DNA from: Phoronis australis
Taxonomy: Eukaryota > Phoronida > Phoronidae
Assembly (NCBI GenBank): GCA_002633005.1
Contig: NMRA01000891.1
Coordinates: 42,917-77,771, forward strand
Direction: 5' to 3'
Length of the DNA stretch: 34,855 bases
Shown here: piece after piece, positions 22,000-33,064 of the stretch
Layout: every line of letters begins with the position of its first letter
How positions within the stretch are numbered: the stretch's first letter is position 1
Program-made: the position numbers and the translations under genes
The notes under the pieces: model-generated
What the model was told of the DNA's origin: nothing
The model's input: the letters and a program-made list of their open reading frames with translations, nothing else
Databases searched by the model: none

Positions 22000-24290
22000 G
22001 ATTCTTATCCAGCTAGCTACAATTGAAAACATACAAAAAGACAATCGATGCAATCACCGAATTTCACTTCCCCATAATGTGTACCAATTTTTTACCAATA
22101 GAATAAAGCCTTTCTTCTGAAAGGAAAATTTAATGTCACTCAGCTTTTGGTTTCATTTCACTGGTATCTAATTTCAATGGCCTATAGAAGCGCTTTTAAA
22201 AAGGTCCAGTTTTGACACGTGGCTTTCTTTCATGTAACCTCATTCAGCCTCAATAACATCCAAAATTAGACCCTTGAAGGTAAACACAGCAGCATATCAC
22301 TTGAATCGTTTTCAGCCCAAAATCAGACCCTGAACTAGACCAGAGTGTCACTAGGTCTTCTTTAGCTTCAGTCCCTCATGTGTCTTCCAGGAAAGGAAAT
22401 AAGCTATTGTCCACACATGACTCATTGCCAATGAAAGGTCATCCTCACCATCAAGGCTTACTTGTGTAGCAGTCAAAAATAGTTCGTCTGAATACACAGA
22501 CAGTCCACTGGCACATTGTCTTATGGTAACTTAGTACTGCGATTCACATTTCTCCAGGGCCATTGACTTGCACAATGTGCCTTGCAACACTGCTGGTGTA
22601 TGGCTGTGGGAAGAGAACGGAGTAACAAAGCTTGTCTATGATACAACTTGAGGTGGCCTTAAAATGTCACTGAACCTGGAAAAAATATTGAAATGTGAAT
22701 AATTAAGTACACCAGATTGGGTCAAAAATGTTAGCCCTGTTTTTCAAAAATATATGGTGACTGCTCTACAGTTTCACATAAAATTAAATAATTACTATTT
22801 TCAAAAACCAAGGATATATATAATAAGTATTGCATAAAACTGTGTCTTTATTTTTTTATTCCTAGCCATACATATTCTTGAAACGCATTATTTGTCTGCC
22901 AAATATACAAGTTTTTGGAGACAACTTCAAACCTCTGTTACCCATTTTCAAGCCTTCTTAATTTTAAACTCGGATTACAGGTTCATGGGTCTTGCCACGC
23001 ATACTTCTAGTCTAAGGTTGAGTAAACCGTTTCTCAGACTTTTACTTTTTCTTCTAATAGAAGATATGAAGACTTGGGTCATTTAAAAATGATGGATAAT
23101 CTTTCTCTTGTTTACGAGTAGTTACAAATCGTAAGGCACCATCAAAAATGCAATTTTCCCAAAAATGGCAGTCATTTGAATTTATAACGACTTGCAACAT
23201 TTCAAGGCATGAGTTAAGACTATTCAGTCACTGTGAATTCAGAAAATGTAATATATTTTCATGGGTTTACAATTTATACAAGTAGCAAAACAGGTTCATG
23301 AAATCAACTTGAAGGGACTTCATGAACATTAAGAATTACCTCACCGTGACCTTTTCCCCAAACATGTATTACCTGTTATTTCCACACATTCAGTTGTACC
23401 AAATATTGCAACCCCAACACCCCCCTGCTAATCCCCCGCTAAGGACCTGAATAAGTAAATTAACAAAATGACTTACATACCTTTCTTTAAAAATAGCTGT
23501 TTCTTTTCAAAGGCTTTGTTCGTTCTCTCCAATATTGAAAGTACGATGTGACAACAGATCTGCACTGGATGGAAAGATCTTGTTGGTTAGCTACAGCCAA
23601 ATGCCAAAAAACATTTTCTGTCCATTCAGGGACGGTGCAGAAGGGATGCATATCTTCTCTGCACGATAAAAGCCCTCAAACCTAAAAACCAAACGTTACA
23701 AGAAAACAGTCGTGATAAATTTCCATTTCAACGTGTAACAGATTTCCAGAAGACATATGATAGGGAGTAAACAAATAGTCTAATGCAATGGATATATGTC
23801 ATGTACCCTTTGCCATTGGGCTTGGATTGTAATCTTAACTCATGAAACTGTATCGAGTTGACAGCATGAACATTCAGCATAGATTGGTGTAACTGTCACT
23901 GATAAACTGTTAGAAATCATTCCAAATAATAATAATGATTTAATGTACGGAAAGATCCCGATTGCTACATCAAGTATGGTATCACAACACAAACACAACA
24001 AACAAAGATTAACCCGACTGACGACTTCCGCGAAGTACCCCAGTTAACAGGCATCGGTAGAATAATCATGGATAATCGTTAAAATAATCACAAACCTTAC
24101 CTTTGTATAAGGTCGTGCTTACTTTCTCTCAAAGAAGCACCCTTTTCACGCAATCTCAAATTCAGTTGGCACGGCTGCAAGCCATTTCACCTTGTATTTA
24201 ATGGGCTCGCGAAATCGAGGCTGTTAATCTATCACCACTAGTACACGCACGCACTCTAGTTATTTTAGATTTTCCGAATAGCCCCATTGC
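22000..24290 (-). ncRNA. Candidate spliced minus-strand transcript (no clear frame)
   Basis: Consistent minus-strand splice signals outline three exons. Exon 1 runs from about 24290 to 24101, with donor CAAAG/GTAAGG. Exon 2 is 23681-23481 (201 bp), with acceptor GGTTTTTAG and donor GAAAG/GTATGT. Exon 3 starts at 22675 after acceptor TATTTTTTCCAG and could end near 21970, where the minus strand reads AATAAA. No long frame crosses the junctions; the best frame in exon 2 (FEGFYRAEK...) stops before its end. It could be a long non-coding RNA or the untranslated start of a gene. The call is an inference from splice motifs only. Confidence 0.25.
24231..24289 (-). promoter_or_regulatory. Promoter-like repeat, inverted relative of 20800-20860
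   Basis: The minus strand reads CAATGGGGCTATTCGGA ... TGTACTAGTGGT. The plus strand at 20800 reads CAATGGGGCTACTCGGA ... TGTACTAGTGGT, with nearly the same spacing between the blocks (52 and 55 bases overall). The sequences further out and further in do not match well. It sits at the start of the candidate spliced transcript, hence the tentative regulatory label. It could equally be the end of a 3.5-kb element or a short dispersed repeat. Confidence 0.3.
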
Positions 24291-24933
24291 TTTCCACTGT
24301 TGTCCATTATGTCATTTTAGACCATAGAATAGTAAATATTACCGAGATCTATTCACTTTATGATTTGTACAGGGCCAGTTCTGCCGTTTTCAGAGATAAA
24401 ACGTGATAAATCTTACCTGACATGTGGAATTAGCATAAAGTTTTGTACATGTACAGTAATATACACGAACTGCTCTGCACATGTTGCACATCCGAGGTTA
24501 TTATATCGCCAAGAGGAGTCGACATCACAAAACAATGACTCAAAATATTGACTGCTGATGCGTTAAATATAATATAATCTGTACCTATCATATAATAACG
24601 GAAGTGCAATGCTTTTTTCCACAAATGGTGCTTGAAATAACTCAGCTTGCTCCCATGGTCTTGCAATTTGGTGAACCCGAACAGTTGTGTTTCATTTTTA
24701 ACCGAATCAGAATAAACATGTAAGATAGAATACCGTTTTGTGTTTTGTAAAGAAAATGCCCTGGTCACACGGCATTGAAAGTTTTTGGTTAGTTTGCATT
24801 ATGTATCCTTTTGATGTGGTCAATTGGCCACCTGTTTCCTGGTCATGTAATCGTTAGTGTGCATTTTGGTCATCCAGTTATTTTGCAGCATGTATCCTGG
24901 ACTTGTAGTCAGTCGATAAGTATACTTGCGCAA
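24291..24933. other. Non-coding, with two degenerate 31-bp-like units
   Basis: No gene. From about 24821 a stretch beginning CAATTGGCCACCTG and containing CCTGGTCATGTAAT, plus another near 24889-24920 (GCAGCATGTATCCTGGAC, TTGTAGTCAG), are degenerate relatives of the 31-bp minisatellite at 25318-25503. Confidence 0.4.
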
Positions 24934-25101
24934 TTTCGATGTTCAGGTTACTCACTTAGTGTAGAGAAAGGGAGATTAAGTGGTATTCCAAGAAGTGAGA
25001 GAATATGCGGCAAGTGCTGTTTGGGTGAAACTGAAGATGAGCCTCATTCCATGCGTCGATGCCGTGTTCTTGAATACCTTAGAAGATATCAGAGCTTGTG
25101 A
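24934..25101 (+). pseudogene. Non-LTR retrotransposon RT C-terminal zinc-knuckle fragment
   Basis: The last 55 or so codons of this frame match the conserved tail of many invertebrate LINE reverse transcriptases. There is a Y-S-L-x-V-E-x-G-R start, then GIPRSERICGKC, a spaced acidic ETEDEPH, and C-R-V-L-E-Y-L-R. The cysteine/histidine set (C in RICGKC twice, H in EPH, C in RRC) is the C2HC knuckle found after the polymerase domain. The rest of the element is missing upstream; the sequence before it is the 31-bp-like repeat. This is a dead 3' fragment, as is usual for 5'-truncated LINEs. Confidence 0.75.
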
Positions 25102-25317
25102 ATTGTACCTGTTATCTTGTTAGGTTATCCCATCAGAAAAACCATGGCAGTATCCAGCGCATTGCACTGCATATTCAGAAGACTTCCACTTTAAGAAAAG
25201 AACTGCTCTCCGTGTAAACACTCGGAATATACATTTGAATTTGCGTATTTACATGAATCTATGAATAGGCAAAACCTACGATGTACGATAAATAATATTA
25301 TACGTGTATATTATTAT

Positions 25318-25503
25318 CAGTTGGCAGCGTGTATCCTGGCCATGTAGTCAGTTGGCAGCGTGTGTTCTTGTCAGGTAGTCAGGTGGCAGCGTGTGTCCTG
25401 CTCTTGTAGTCAGTTGACAGCGTGTGACCAGGACGTGTTATCATTTGGTAGCGTGAGTCCTGGTCATGTAGTCGGTTGGCAGCGAGTGCGGTCGCCATGT
25501 ACT
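25318..25503. repeat. 31-bp minisatellite, six tandem units
   Basis: Six head-to-tail units, each exactly 31 bases, start at 25318, 25349, 25380, 25411, 25442 and 25473. The consensus opens CAGTTGGCAGCGTGTG and closes with a CATGTAGT-like end. Units differ from each other by several bases. Related single units lie at 24821, about 24889 and about 25630, so the array was once longer or has been dispersed. The plus frame 25360-25686 across it is a by-product of the repeat. Confidence 0.85.
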
Positions 25504-28500
25504 ACAGCAGCATTGCGTATCAGTTTCGGATATTTAGTTGAGAGTAAAGAACCAAGTAATTTTTTGACCATTTCACGCAAACTGATCAAAATGCAAGAGC
25601 ACTGGAGGATTTATCCTGGACCAGTAGCCACTTGGCAGTGGCTATCTTGGTTCCGTTGTCAGCAGGTCATGTATATTCACTCATGAATCAAAGTAACGAA
25701 TGATTGAGAATTTCATGTTCAAGATCAATTCAACCAGGATTCAAATTCAATTCTTGTTACATCTGGACCATGATTACATTGAAGTCAGCAATCGAACTAC
25801 CATAAATTTTAGCCAATGAAGTGACTTGGTTCCAAACGAATGTTAATGTAGTGAGTCTGGACCAAAAATTCTAAGTAAATTGCATTGGGAATAATTATGA
25901 ACTAAATACATGTAGCTGGTAGCAATCTTGGGAAACATTTGCAGTGAAATGCAACGTTTTCACTTCGCTACAGTTGTCCTAACCTCAAGTAGCCACTTGG
26001 GTCCAAAACTGCATGTGTAGTCACTTTGTACCCAGGTTAAGTATGCGTGCGAGTGCGTGTGCGTGTGCGTGTTTTCATACATCGTAGGCTCCATGGGCCG
26101 GTGGCCTCTTATGCACACTTAATGTTTATAACACCATGTGATGTCAAGATTGGAACAAAGTATTGTGTTCTTGCCTGGTACTATCACCTGTCAACGAGTG
26201 AAAATTGGTTCGTTTTTATTGTCGCGTTTAGCATGGCTGAAAATTGAAAATTAACTCGATGTGGACTAAATCGTGATTGTGGTGAGGGTCTTGATCACAA
26301 CACATGCCGCCTATGAAATTTGAGATTAAAGGACCCAAACACGACCTGGAGTATTGGGGCAAGAGCAATGGTAACTGTTAGAGAAAGCCGTAACAAGCAC
26401 TTGCCACATGCAGACCAAATTATCCACCGCTACTTAGGAGTGTCGCCCTGGGCAGAGCACCACTCCACCCTACAACTAAGTAATTCTAATAGCTTTGGGA
26501 TGTGTGTATTCTCTAGGAAAATGATTTGAAATGACAAAGAGTGGTTTTGAATAAAATGGAAATGTGTTGAGTTCCATTTTTAAAAAGTCATTTTTCGACA
26601 AAATTATCAAGGCTCTGGTTTCACTTTTTCTTTCATGCTTTCATGAAGAAAACAACAAATTCATTTTCATTTGTTGTCAGTCAATGGAATGACCATGATT
26701 ATGTAACCTTTGAAACGGCATCAAGGTTACTGAACGCAATTGCCGTCTTGAGAAGGGCCATCTGGGCCTTGGCGTATGTAAACAATACAAAGCTTTCTTC
26801 TGAGATGTGGTGCCAACAATATTGTCTAAGCAAAAATTATTTTCTTAATGTAACATCATAGAAAACAATGTTACAGTCGCCAGATTCATCAGGCAGCGGA
26901 GCGGATATGCTCCGATTCGGAATATTGACAAAATATAAGTCAGCCCTCGTAGAACAGGTAAACTTACTTTTAGACATGGTCAAAGCATCCATTTATGTAC
27001 TTGCATTTATCAGCCAAATTCGTTTTTTAAATATTTTTTCCAAAACCACGCACGTATTCCAGTCTGTAATTGGGAAAAAATCTTCAGGTGGCACTGTGCG
27101 GTTAACCGGATGTGTGATTTCAACGGTTAACCTAAGTCACCTCTCTGTTCCGAGTTCGAGTGTAACTGACAGGCGTAAAGTGCGTTGTCGGTGATGTTTT
27201 CAATAGAAAAAAGGATTGCCACCGAACAGGCAGAGACATTGAAATTGATTTGATATGTTTATAGCCATCGTTTTGCACCACCAAAAGTGTGTACGCACAT
27301 CCTAGGACGATGTCCCACTCCGCCAGTCGGAGGGTGGACCACTGTCGACTTAGCTTGCGGACGAACAGGGAACTATCCAGTGGCCGCGGTTAAACAGAAA
27401 ATGTTCACATGCTTGCCGTATAACAGACTCGAAATCAACCGCGTAGTAATATTTTACTACACTTCTCAGTACAATTTGTCAAAACGATAATAAAGCGAGA
27501 CATGCAGAACACACAGCTCGAAATGCGCGTTGCGATCTTCTCCTGTTCATACTGTTCATTTATTCATCTAAATTAGGGCGGTCGAACAAAAAAGTTTTTT
27601 CGTTATGAAAAAATGTTGTTGCAAGCACAACGAATTTATTGCAATTTTTGTGTACGACAGCGGTATAAGTTACGAGTTTAAAAACTTTATATAAATTATT
27701 TTACCAAGAATTTGCAGTGGACTTTCCTGAGACATGTCTTTACTTACTAATCCGCGCGATTCAACATTTTTCACCAATCTTCAGCCTCGCAGATGTTACT
27801 TATTAGTGAGAAAAGTGCTCACAATTCCCGTTGGCGGTACCGACAACATGGCGACTTTTGCTAGCCTGAAAGTCTTATTCAACCGGTTCCTTTGTAGTTT
27901 GTGAAGATTTAAGTTTGATGATTTTGAAAAACCTGATACAAAAAACGGCTTTGTTCTATTTTCACGTTTTTGTGCAAAAATATAAGGAATATTTTAATTA
28001 TTTTACTGTGAATTTCTCTTTCAGATGACCTTCCACTAAAATAGTCGACATTTTTTGAAATGTTTTTTGTTTGACAGTTTAAATACCCCAGTAACTTCTT
28101 AAAATTAATAAAAATTACTGCTTTCGCTGTGCACGATTTCGCTAAAGATAGATATGAAGTGAAGCAAAGATACTGGCATAATTTATTTACTTGGCTGCCA
28201 AGAAAACTACGCCGAAGTGACGTCTGGCAAAGGAAAAGCCACAGATTTTATCAAACTTCGTTTCTTTTACTCACTTGACTCTTGTTACATTTGTATAAGG
28301 ATTTGTGCATTATTTAGAGGGAGTGGGTTGCTCATAAAACCGGACGAAAACTTCTAACAAAAAAAATTCTTCGTCCTGATTCCAAAAATTAACCTTTTTT
28401 TCATATTTAACTCCCTTTGGTATGGGCTATCTTATGTGAGCATAGACAGCAAAATTGGTCCCTTGCCGGTGTCAGTGTTGTCCATTTTGCGTAGTGTGAG

Positions 28501-29499
28501 TTTTGACTAAAGGTAGAAACAAACGTCCCGTGGAGTGCGAAAATCCAGTTGAAGTGTGCTCAAAGTTTTGGAACTTGGATTCTGATTGCTTCTGGGCCTT
28601 CTAATGTGAAGTTTGTTTGATAGATTAAATTTTCACGCGCGTCAAATGTTTTTAACATTTTTACAGACTTGTATTTCATAACCGGGGCTTCATGCAAGTG
28701 TGAAATTTCACACTCATGAACTTAAGACAATGAAACTGGCCGATCCCAAAGCAAAGCAGCCGTTTTCGACCTCCCTATCTAGATTCACGAGTCCCATTAC
28801 GTTCTTTATTTTCTGTCACTAATCGATTGAGGGCTTATAGCGAACTCCAGTTCAACTTCAAGCCCCTATCCCTGTAGAAGAAAAATAAGGCCAGGTTTTA
28901 CACAGTTCGGAAGCGCTAAACAAAGTACTCCTTGGCATGTCGTCCTCAACTTAACGTGGACTTTCCTGCTTGTGCCTGTCACTTTTGATACCTTTATGAA
29001 TGCATGACCCGAGTTTCCAAATCCATCAGCTGATCGGTCGAGAGTCGTGTCCCGGAAGTGAATGGGTCTAATCGTTCACGTCACTTAGCGATGATTGGTT
29101 AAAATGAATCTCAGGTTGTGGGCAGACGAGGAAGTACGTAGGTGTCACAGTTAATTCTGTTATTAATGTACAGGTGGTCCATGGTTATAAAAAATACATT
29201 TTCGAATCAGGCATATATTTTGAATACAAGAGAGCTTCATTGATAAGTCTTCAAGGGCTTTGAAAAATCGCGTTTACAATATTGGGTAACGAGCATAAGT
29301 GCAGCCGGTCATGAATACTGTACACATGCTTACCCTGCGCAGCAGTGGAAAGAAGTGACTCAGATCATTGGCAAGAGATAGGGAATTGGGAATCAGAATT
29401 CTGTAGGAGCCTACAACTGTTTAAGGAAACCGCCAAAACAAGGATGTCCCGTGAGTCAGGGTGCGTGTCCCCTTTTTCCCTACAAGTGGGTGGGCGCAG
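25504..29499. other. Long non-coding stretch
   Basis: About 4 kb without a recognisable gene. A GCGTGT microsatellite lies at about 26044-26070. Open frames at 26320-26529, 26643-26861, 26868-27194, 27287-27490 and 29345-29563 (all plus) lack family motifs and paired splice sites. From 27500 to 28700 the sequence is markedly AT-rich with A and T runs. I see no structured RNA or repeat with clear boundaries. Confidence 0.4.
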
Positions 29500-29940
29500 G
29501 TTTTTACTGACCGGCGATTATAGCCTTTGGTGCGACGATAGGCTGAAGGCTAGTTTGAGTTAATCACTTTATTAATGTCGGCTGTATGTTCACAAGCCTA
29601 CTCCGACAAGACCTCTGACGTAATGTCTGCTTTAAGCCCCACCCTGTGCATCAAAGCCTTGAATTGTGATGAACTTCTGAGACATGCAATGTCTTAGAAC
29701 TTTTCACCCTTTCAAGCACATTCTACAAAGAGCTTTCCAGAACCCATCCAATCATTCTATAAACACTTACTAGTTCCAGATTACATTCATCACTCACATG
29801 ACACATTCTTATTGAACATTCCACGATATTCTTTGGTAAACAGATTACATCGTCATTGTTCTGAGCTCAGGGTTTATTCCAACAAACAATTATCTGCTAC
29901 AACAGTAAAATAAAAAACTAACAGTGTCAGTCCACTTATT
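29500..29940 (-). mobile_element. Possible LTR of the Ty3/Gypsy relic
   Basis: This lies directly downstream of the RNase H relic in element orientation. On the minus strand it could begin TGTAATAAGTGGACTGACAC (near 29943) or TGTTGTAGCAG (near 29905), and it carries AATAAA at 29573-29568. No second LTR copy is present in the window and no clear polypurine tract is seen, so the limits are guesses. Confidence 0.25.
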
Positions 29941-30065
29941 ACAACTCATTTCTGCCAAAGAGACTTGTTCTTTAAGTTTCTAACTCGTGTTCATCTGGCA
30001 CAGAAATATAATCTTCTGTTTCTGTGTCCTTCTCTTAAGTGTCCCCTAACTTGCAGGCTCTGCTA

Positions 30066-30480
30066 GTTGACTTACGTAGTCTGCACTGATGTTTCACGGG
30101 ATGTCCTACACATAGAATTTGTAATTCTGCATCGCTATAGCCCATTGCATAACTCTCGGGCTTCAATCTTACAATATTGAATATAAACTAATGGTTTGTG
30201 GTCTGTCTGAACCACGAATTCTGTCCCGTTGGAGTCAAACTGAAATCGTTTACCGGTAAACACTATCGCCAAACACTCATTCTCTTCTGTGAAGTGCTGC
30301 CGCTCTCTCTCTTGTAGCTTCCAATTGGCTTACGCAAAAGGGAATGTCCCGGCGTCAAACTCTTTCAGTAGGGCTGCCCTTGCTTTAGCTCCTTGAATGC
30401 CTGGTCACGAATATCGGTCCGCATAAATTTCTTTGGCTGGCCTCTCTTCAAATAAATCTGTCAACAGCCTGGCTATCCCT
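30066..30480 (-). pseudogene. Ty3/Gypsy pol relic: RT end and RNase H
   Basis: On the minus strand, landmarks of a Ty3/Gypsy (Metaviridae) pol appear in order. IARLLTDLF (about 30475) is the end of reverse transcriptase, followed by DQAFKEL, KEFDAGTFPFA, QERERQHF, ENECLAIVF (about 30285), FVVQTDHKPLVYI (about 30215), RVMQWAIAMQNY (about 30150) and NISADYVSQ (about 30090). The DHKPL and ADYVS motifs are diagnostic for the RNase H region. The frame is broken by a TAA just after FPFA, a frameshift near DQAFKEL, another near 30170 and stops around 30110. The QTDASxxG segment expected after the RT end appears deleted. It has no function now. Confidence 0.85.
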
Positions 30481-32285
30481 GAGCAAAACAAAAATAATGG
30501 TTGTAGAAAAGTGAAAGTCAATGAGATATTGCATTTTCCGCTAACACAAGAAGGTACTAGTACATGTAAGTGGATTGGATAGCTCTAGGCTAGCCTAGTC
30601 TCTAACAACGGTTACAGGACAGGTATATCATTTGAACTACCAGCTCAAAACTGCTCATCAGTTGTTTGCAGTGAGGCAGGCTTAGGACTACTGAATTTCA
30701 CCAGTGGGATTAATGAAAAGCTATATATATATATATATATATAATGTACAAAAGCAAGTACTGTCGTTACAAGTTTTATGATACGTGCATGGTCACTCAG
30801 ATTGTGAACTTCCTTGAAGAGAACCAGTAACTTGAACTGCATGGCACTGTATTAGAATAACAACTGTTGTTTCTATCGGTGCTAACTGATTCTCGATTCA
30901 GGTATCCATAAAACTAACTATTACCCCCAAAATGCTACCGTGATAACTTCAAATTCAAACAATATAGGCCTAGTAGTAATACTCACTGGATCCAACAGGA
31001 AAGAACTCATGCATTCAAAACTTTTGAGTTCCAGTGAAATAAGACGACTTAAAAAATTTCAACAATCATCCAACTTCAGGCTTGGCACGCGAGCTACCGC
31101 TAATGAAATGGGTGCGCAGAATTCCACAGAATTCCAAGAAGAGCCCGGTGTCTTGCCCTTGCCATGGACGCAGTCACACAGGCGAGACACAAGTCCGGTG
31201 AAAACGTACTTGTAAATTGCCCGACTCTCGCCAAAATCAGTTGCCGCACAGTCTGTAGGTGTTGTGATTTGGTACTCATTTTATGCAGCATCGAGATTTA
31301 GCACATGAACAGAGGATATTCTTTTGAGGTCCCAAACACTTCTTCACACTCCTTCATAGTCGTTAACATTGCAAGGCAGGATCATCAGCCATTTTGCCAA
31401 CACCAAAGTGACACCTGTTGTTGGGTACTGGGTTCACGAAAAACGTAGAATTTTAATGAAAATGTAAGAATACCTTAAAGAAACGCGCCTGACTTATTGG
31501 CACTAAACTAAATATTAATGAACCAGTACTTGAGTCAAAACTATGCACTCTACTGGTGCTGTAGTGTTCCAAACAGGTATCGGTATTGAAGACAATTTCC
31601 AATCAGGTGGTTGTCAAAATCTTCCAATTCCTATACGAAAATGCTAAGCGCCAGAGTATTATATTGTACCAGTCAACATCAATAAGAAAGAAACGTCTTT
31701 GTAAAAGTGTGGTTTGATCAGCGTTGTGCCAGCTGAAATCAACGAGCTCAAAATGTGGCAAAATTGCAATGCTTTCTTAACATCTGACCCCTCTAAACAC
31801 ATGTAGTTTATGCCTGAAATGTTTATCTTAGCGGCAGAGTTAATGAGTATTGTTCAACGTCTTTGTGAAGCCAAAGACTCTCTTTATTTCAAAATTACAA
31901 ACAAATAATGATCTTGTGCAACTGTATTTTTATTATGTAATGCAAATAACGCATTTTCGGTTAGTCCATAGCATTGTTTACCCCAAAATAGAGGCTCCCC
32001 GATTTCCTCCCTTAAACAAGTTGAAATGAGCTTGGACTTAACTATTTTGTTGATCATCCCAAAGGTAATGAAAATGCAGCGTATGGTTCAAATCCATAAC
32101 ATTAGGTTCAACACCCATCTGGGCATTTCTGCCTGCTTTGAGCCGTACATCACTCTTTAAAGGTTTGGAGGAATGGAATTGCAAACAATGGGAGATAATT
32201 CAAGACAAGTGTACCGAGTGTTTCACTGGTAATATGAAGGGTGGAGTGGGCTTTTTGATAAGAACATGAAGCAACAAACACTCAC
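30481..32285. other. Non-coding stretch with a TA microsatellite
   Basis: A pure TA run occupies about 30721-30742. The overlapping frames at 30940-31215 (plus) and 31100-31291 (minus) have no recognisable motif. This would be intron on the minus strand downstream of FN3 module A. Confidence 0.45.
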
Positions 32286-32528
32286 GCGTATTCTTGCTAT
32301 CTGCACTTGAAACGTCTGCATAATTCTTCTTAAAAGCTGTTACGACAACGTCATGTATGGTTCCAGGAGTCAAGCCAACACATGTGTATTGATTTGCTGT
32401 AGCGCTTGCATTGAAGTGTTTGTTACCGCAAGAAACTCTGAAGCCGTCACAATTTCTAACTCTGCGCCAAAAGACTGTCAGTGTCGTTCGTGTTTTCGTA
32501 ATCTCAATTATCTCAGGTTTATCCAAGG
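32286..32528 (-). CDS. Fibronectin type III domain exon (module A)
   Basis: A complete FN3 module on one exon. The acceptor CTTTATAG ends at 32529 and the donor ACGC/GTGAGT starts at 32285. The exon is 243 bp, 81 codons, phase 1-1, the same as module B at 7722-7973. Landmarks are DKPEIIEI at the start, Trp in VFWRRV, DGFRVSCGN, CVGLTPGT and VVVTAF. It shares with module B the DG-[FY]-x-V-x-CGN block and a second cysteine just before GLT-[PQ]-GT. The tyrosine-corner position reads His (GTIHD) where most FN3 domains have Tyr. One sequon (NAS) is present. Transcription runs from here towards module B, 24 kb away; whether they are one gene is unproven. Confidence 0.85.
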
Positions 32529-33064
32529 CTATAAAGGTAGAAATACAGATAAAATTGCGAGCACTGATTTACACTGCACGAAAAAACGCCTTTCGTCAAC
32601 ATTTTCAAGCTATCAAAATGTGTACGAAAGTTGAACCCGTATCTGTTGACCTCTTTTGTAAATCGAAAGATCGTCTTTCAACTTTTTGGAACACAAAATA
32701 TGACAAAATGTCGTATTTTGTACCTTTTTACTAGAGAAAAGCTCAACTTTCATCTTTTTTCATCTTCTTCACAAACAAAAGTTCATACCATCACCTTTTG
32801 TAATCTTTTAGACTTTCAAAATACCAAGCTGCCTGGTATAAAAAGGTGATAAAATGTGAACTGTTATTGCTTTTGACGTAAGATAGCATATTCAGCAACA
32901 TTTAATGTGAGCTGTTTTGTCTGTTGTATTGTAAAAAACCCACTCACCAACTTCACTTTTCCAGAAATAAATGTCCATGGCTACACGTTGTGCATCATTT
33001 TAAATTTCAAACACGGTTTTTTGTAATTAGCCTGTTGTGTGTTTTTCTGATAGAAAAAAACATT
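32529..33064. repeat. AT-rich stretch with clustered short hairpins
   Basis: ACAAAATATGACA (32693-32705) pairs with TGTCGTATTTTGT (32709-32721) with one wobble and a 3-base loop. GAAAGATCGTCTTTC is a palindrome near 32664-32678. GTTCATACCATCACCTTTT (from about 32779) is loosely inverted in AAAAGGTGATAAAATGTGAAC (from about 32843). GAAAGTTGAAC and CTTTCAACT also face each other. The cluster may be a decayed fold-back element. The overlapping plus frames here are chance. Confidence 0.4.

Noticed and set aside
24430-24768. 112-codon minus-strand frame
   Set aside because: No domain seen, and it overlaps an opposing frame. Nothing links it to the splice-consistent transcript upstream.
25318-25503. 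CRISPR-like array
   Set aside because: Units are contiguous with no spacers, diverge from each other, and lie in eukaryotic DNA. It is a minisatellite.
25360-25686. Plus-strand frame with repeated cysteine and WQRV motifs
   Set aside because: The repetition comes directly from the 31-bp minisatellite read in frame and shows no independent coding sign.
26320-27490. Series of plus-strand frames of 60-108 codons
   Set aside because: None shows family motifs or phase-consistent splice sites. Frame density matches chance for this composition.
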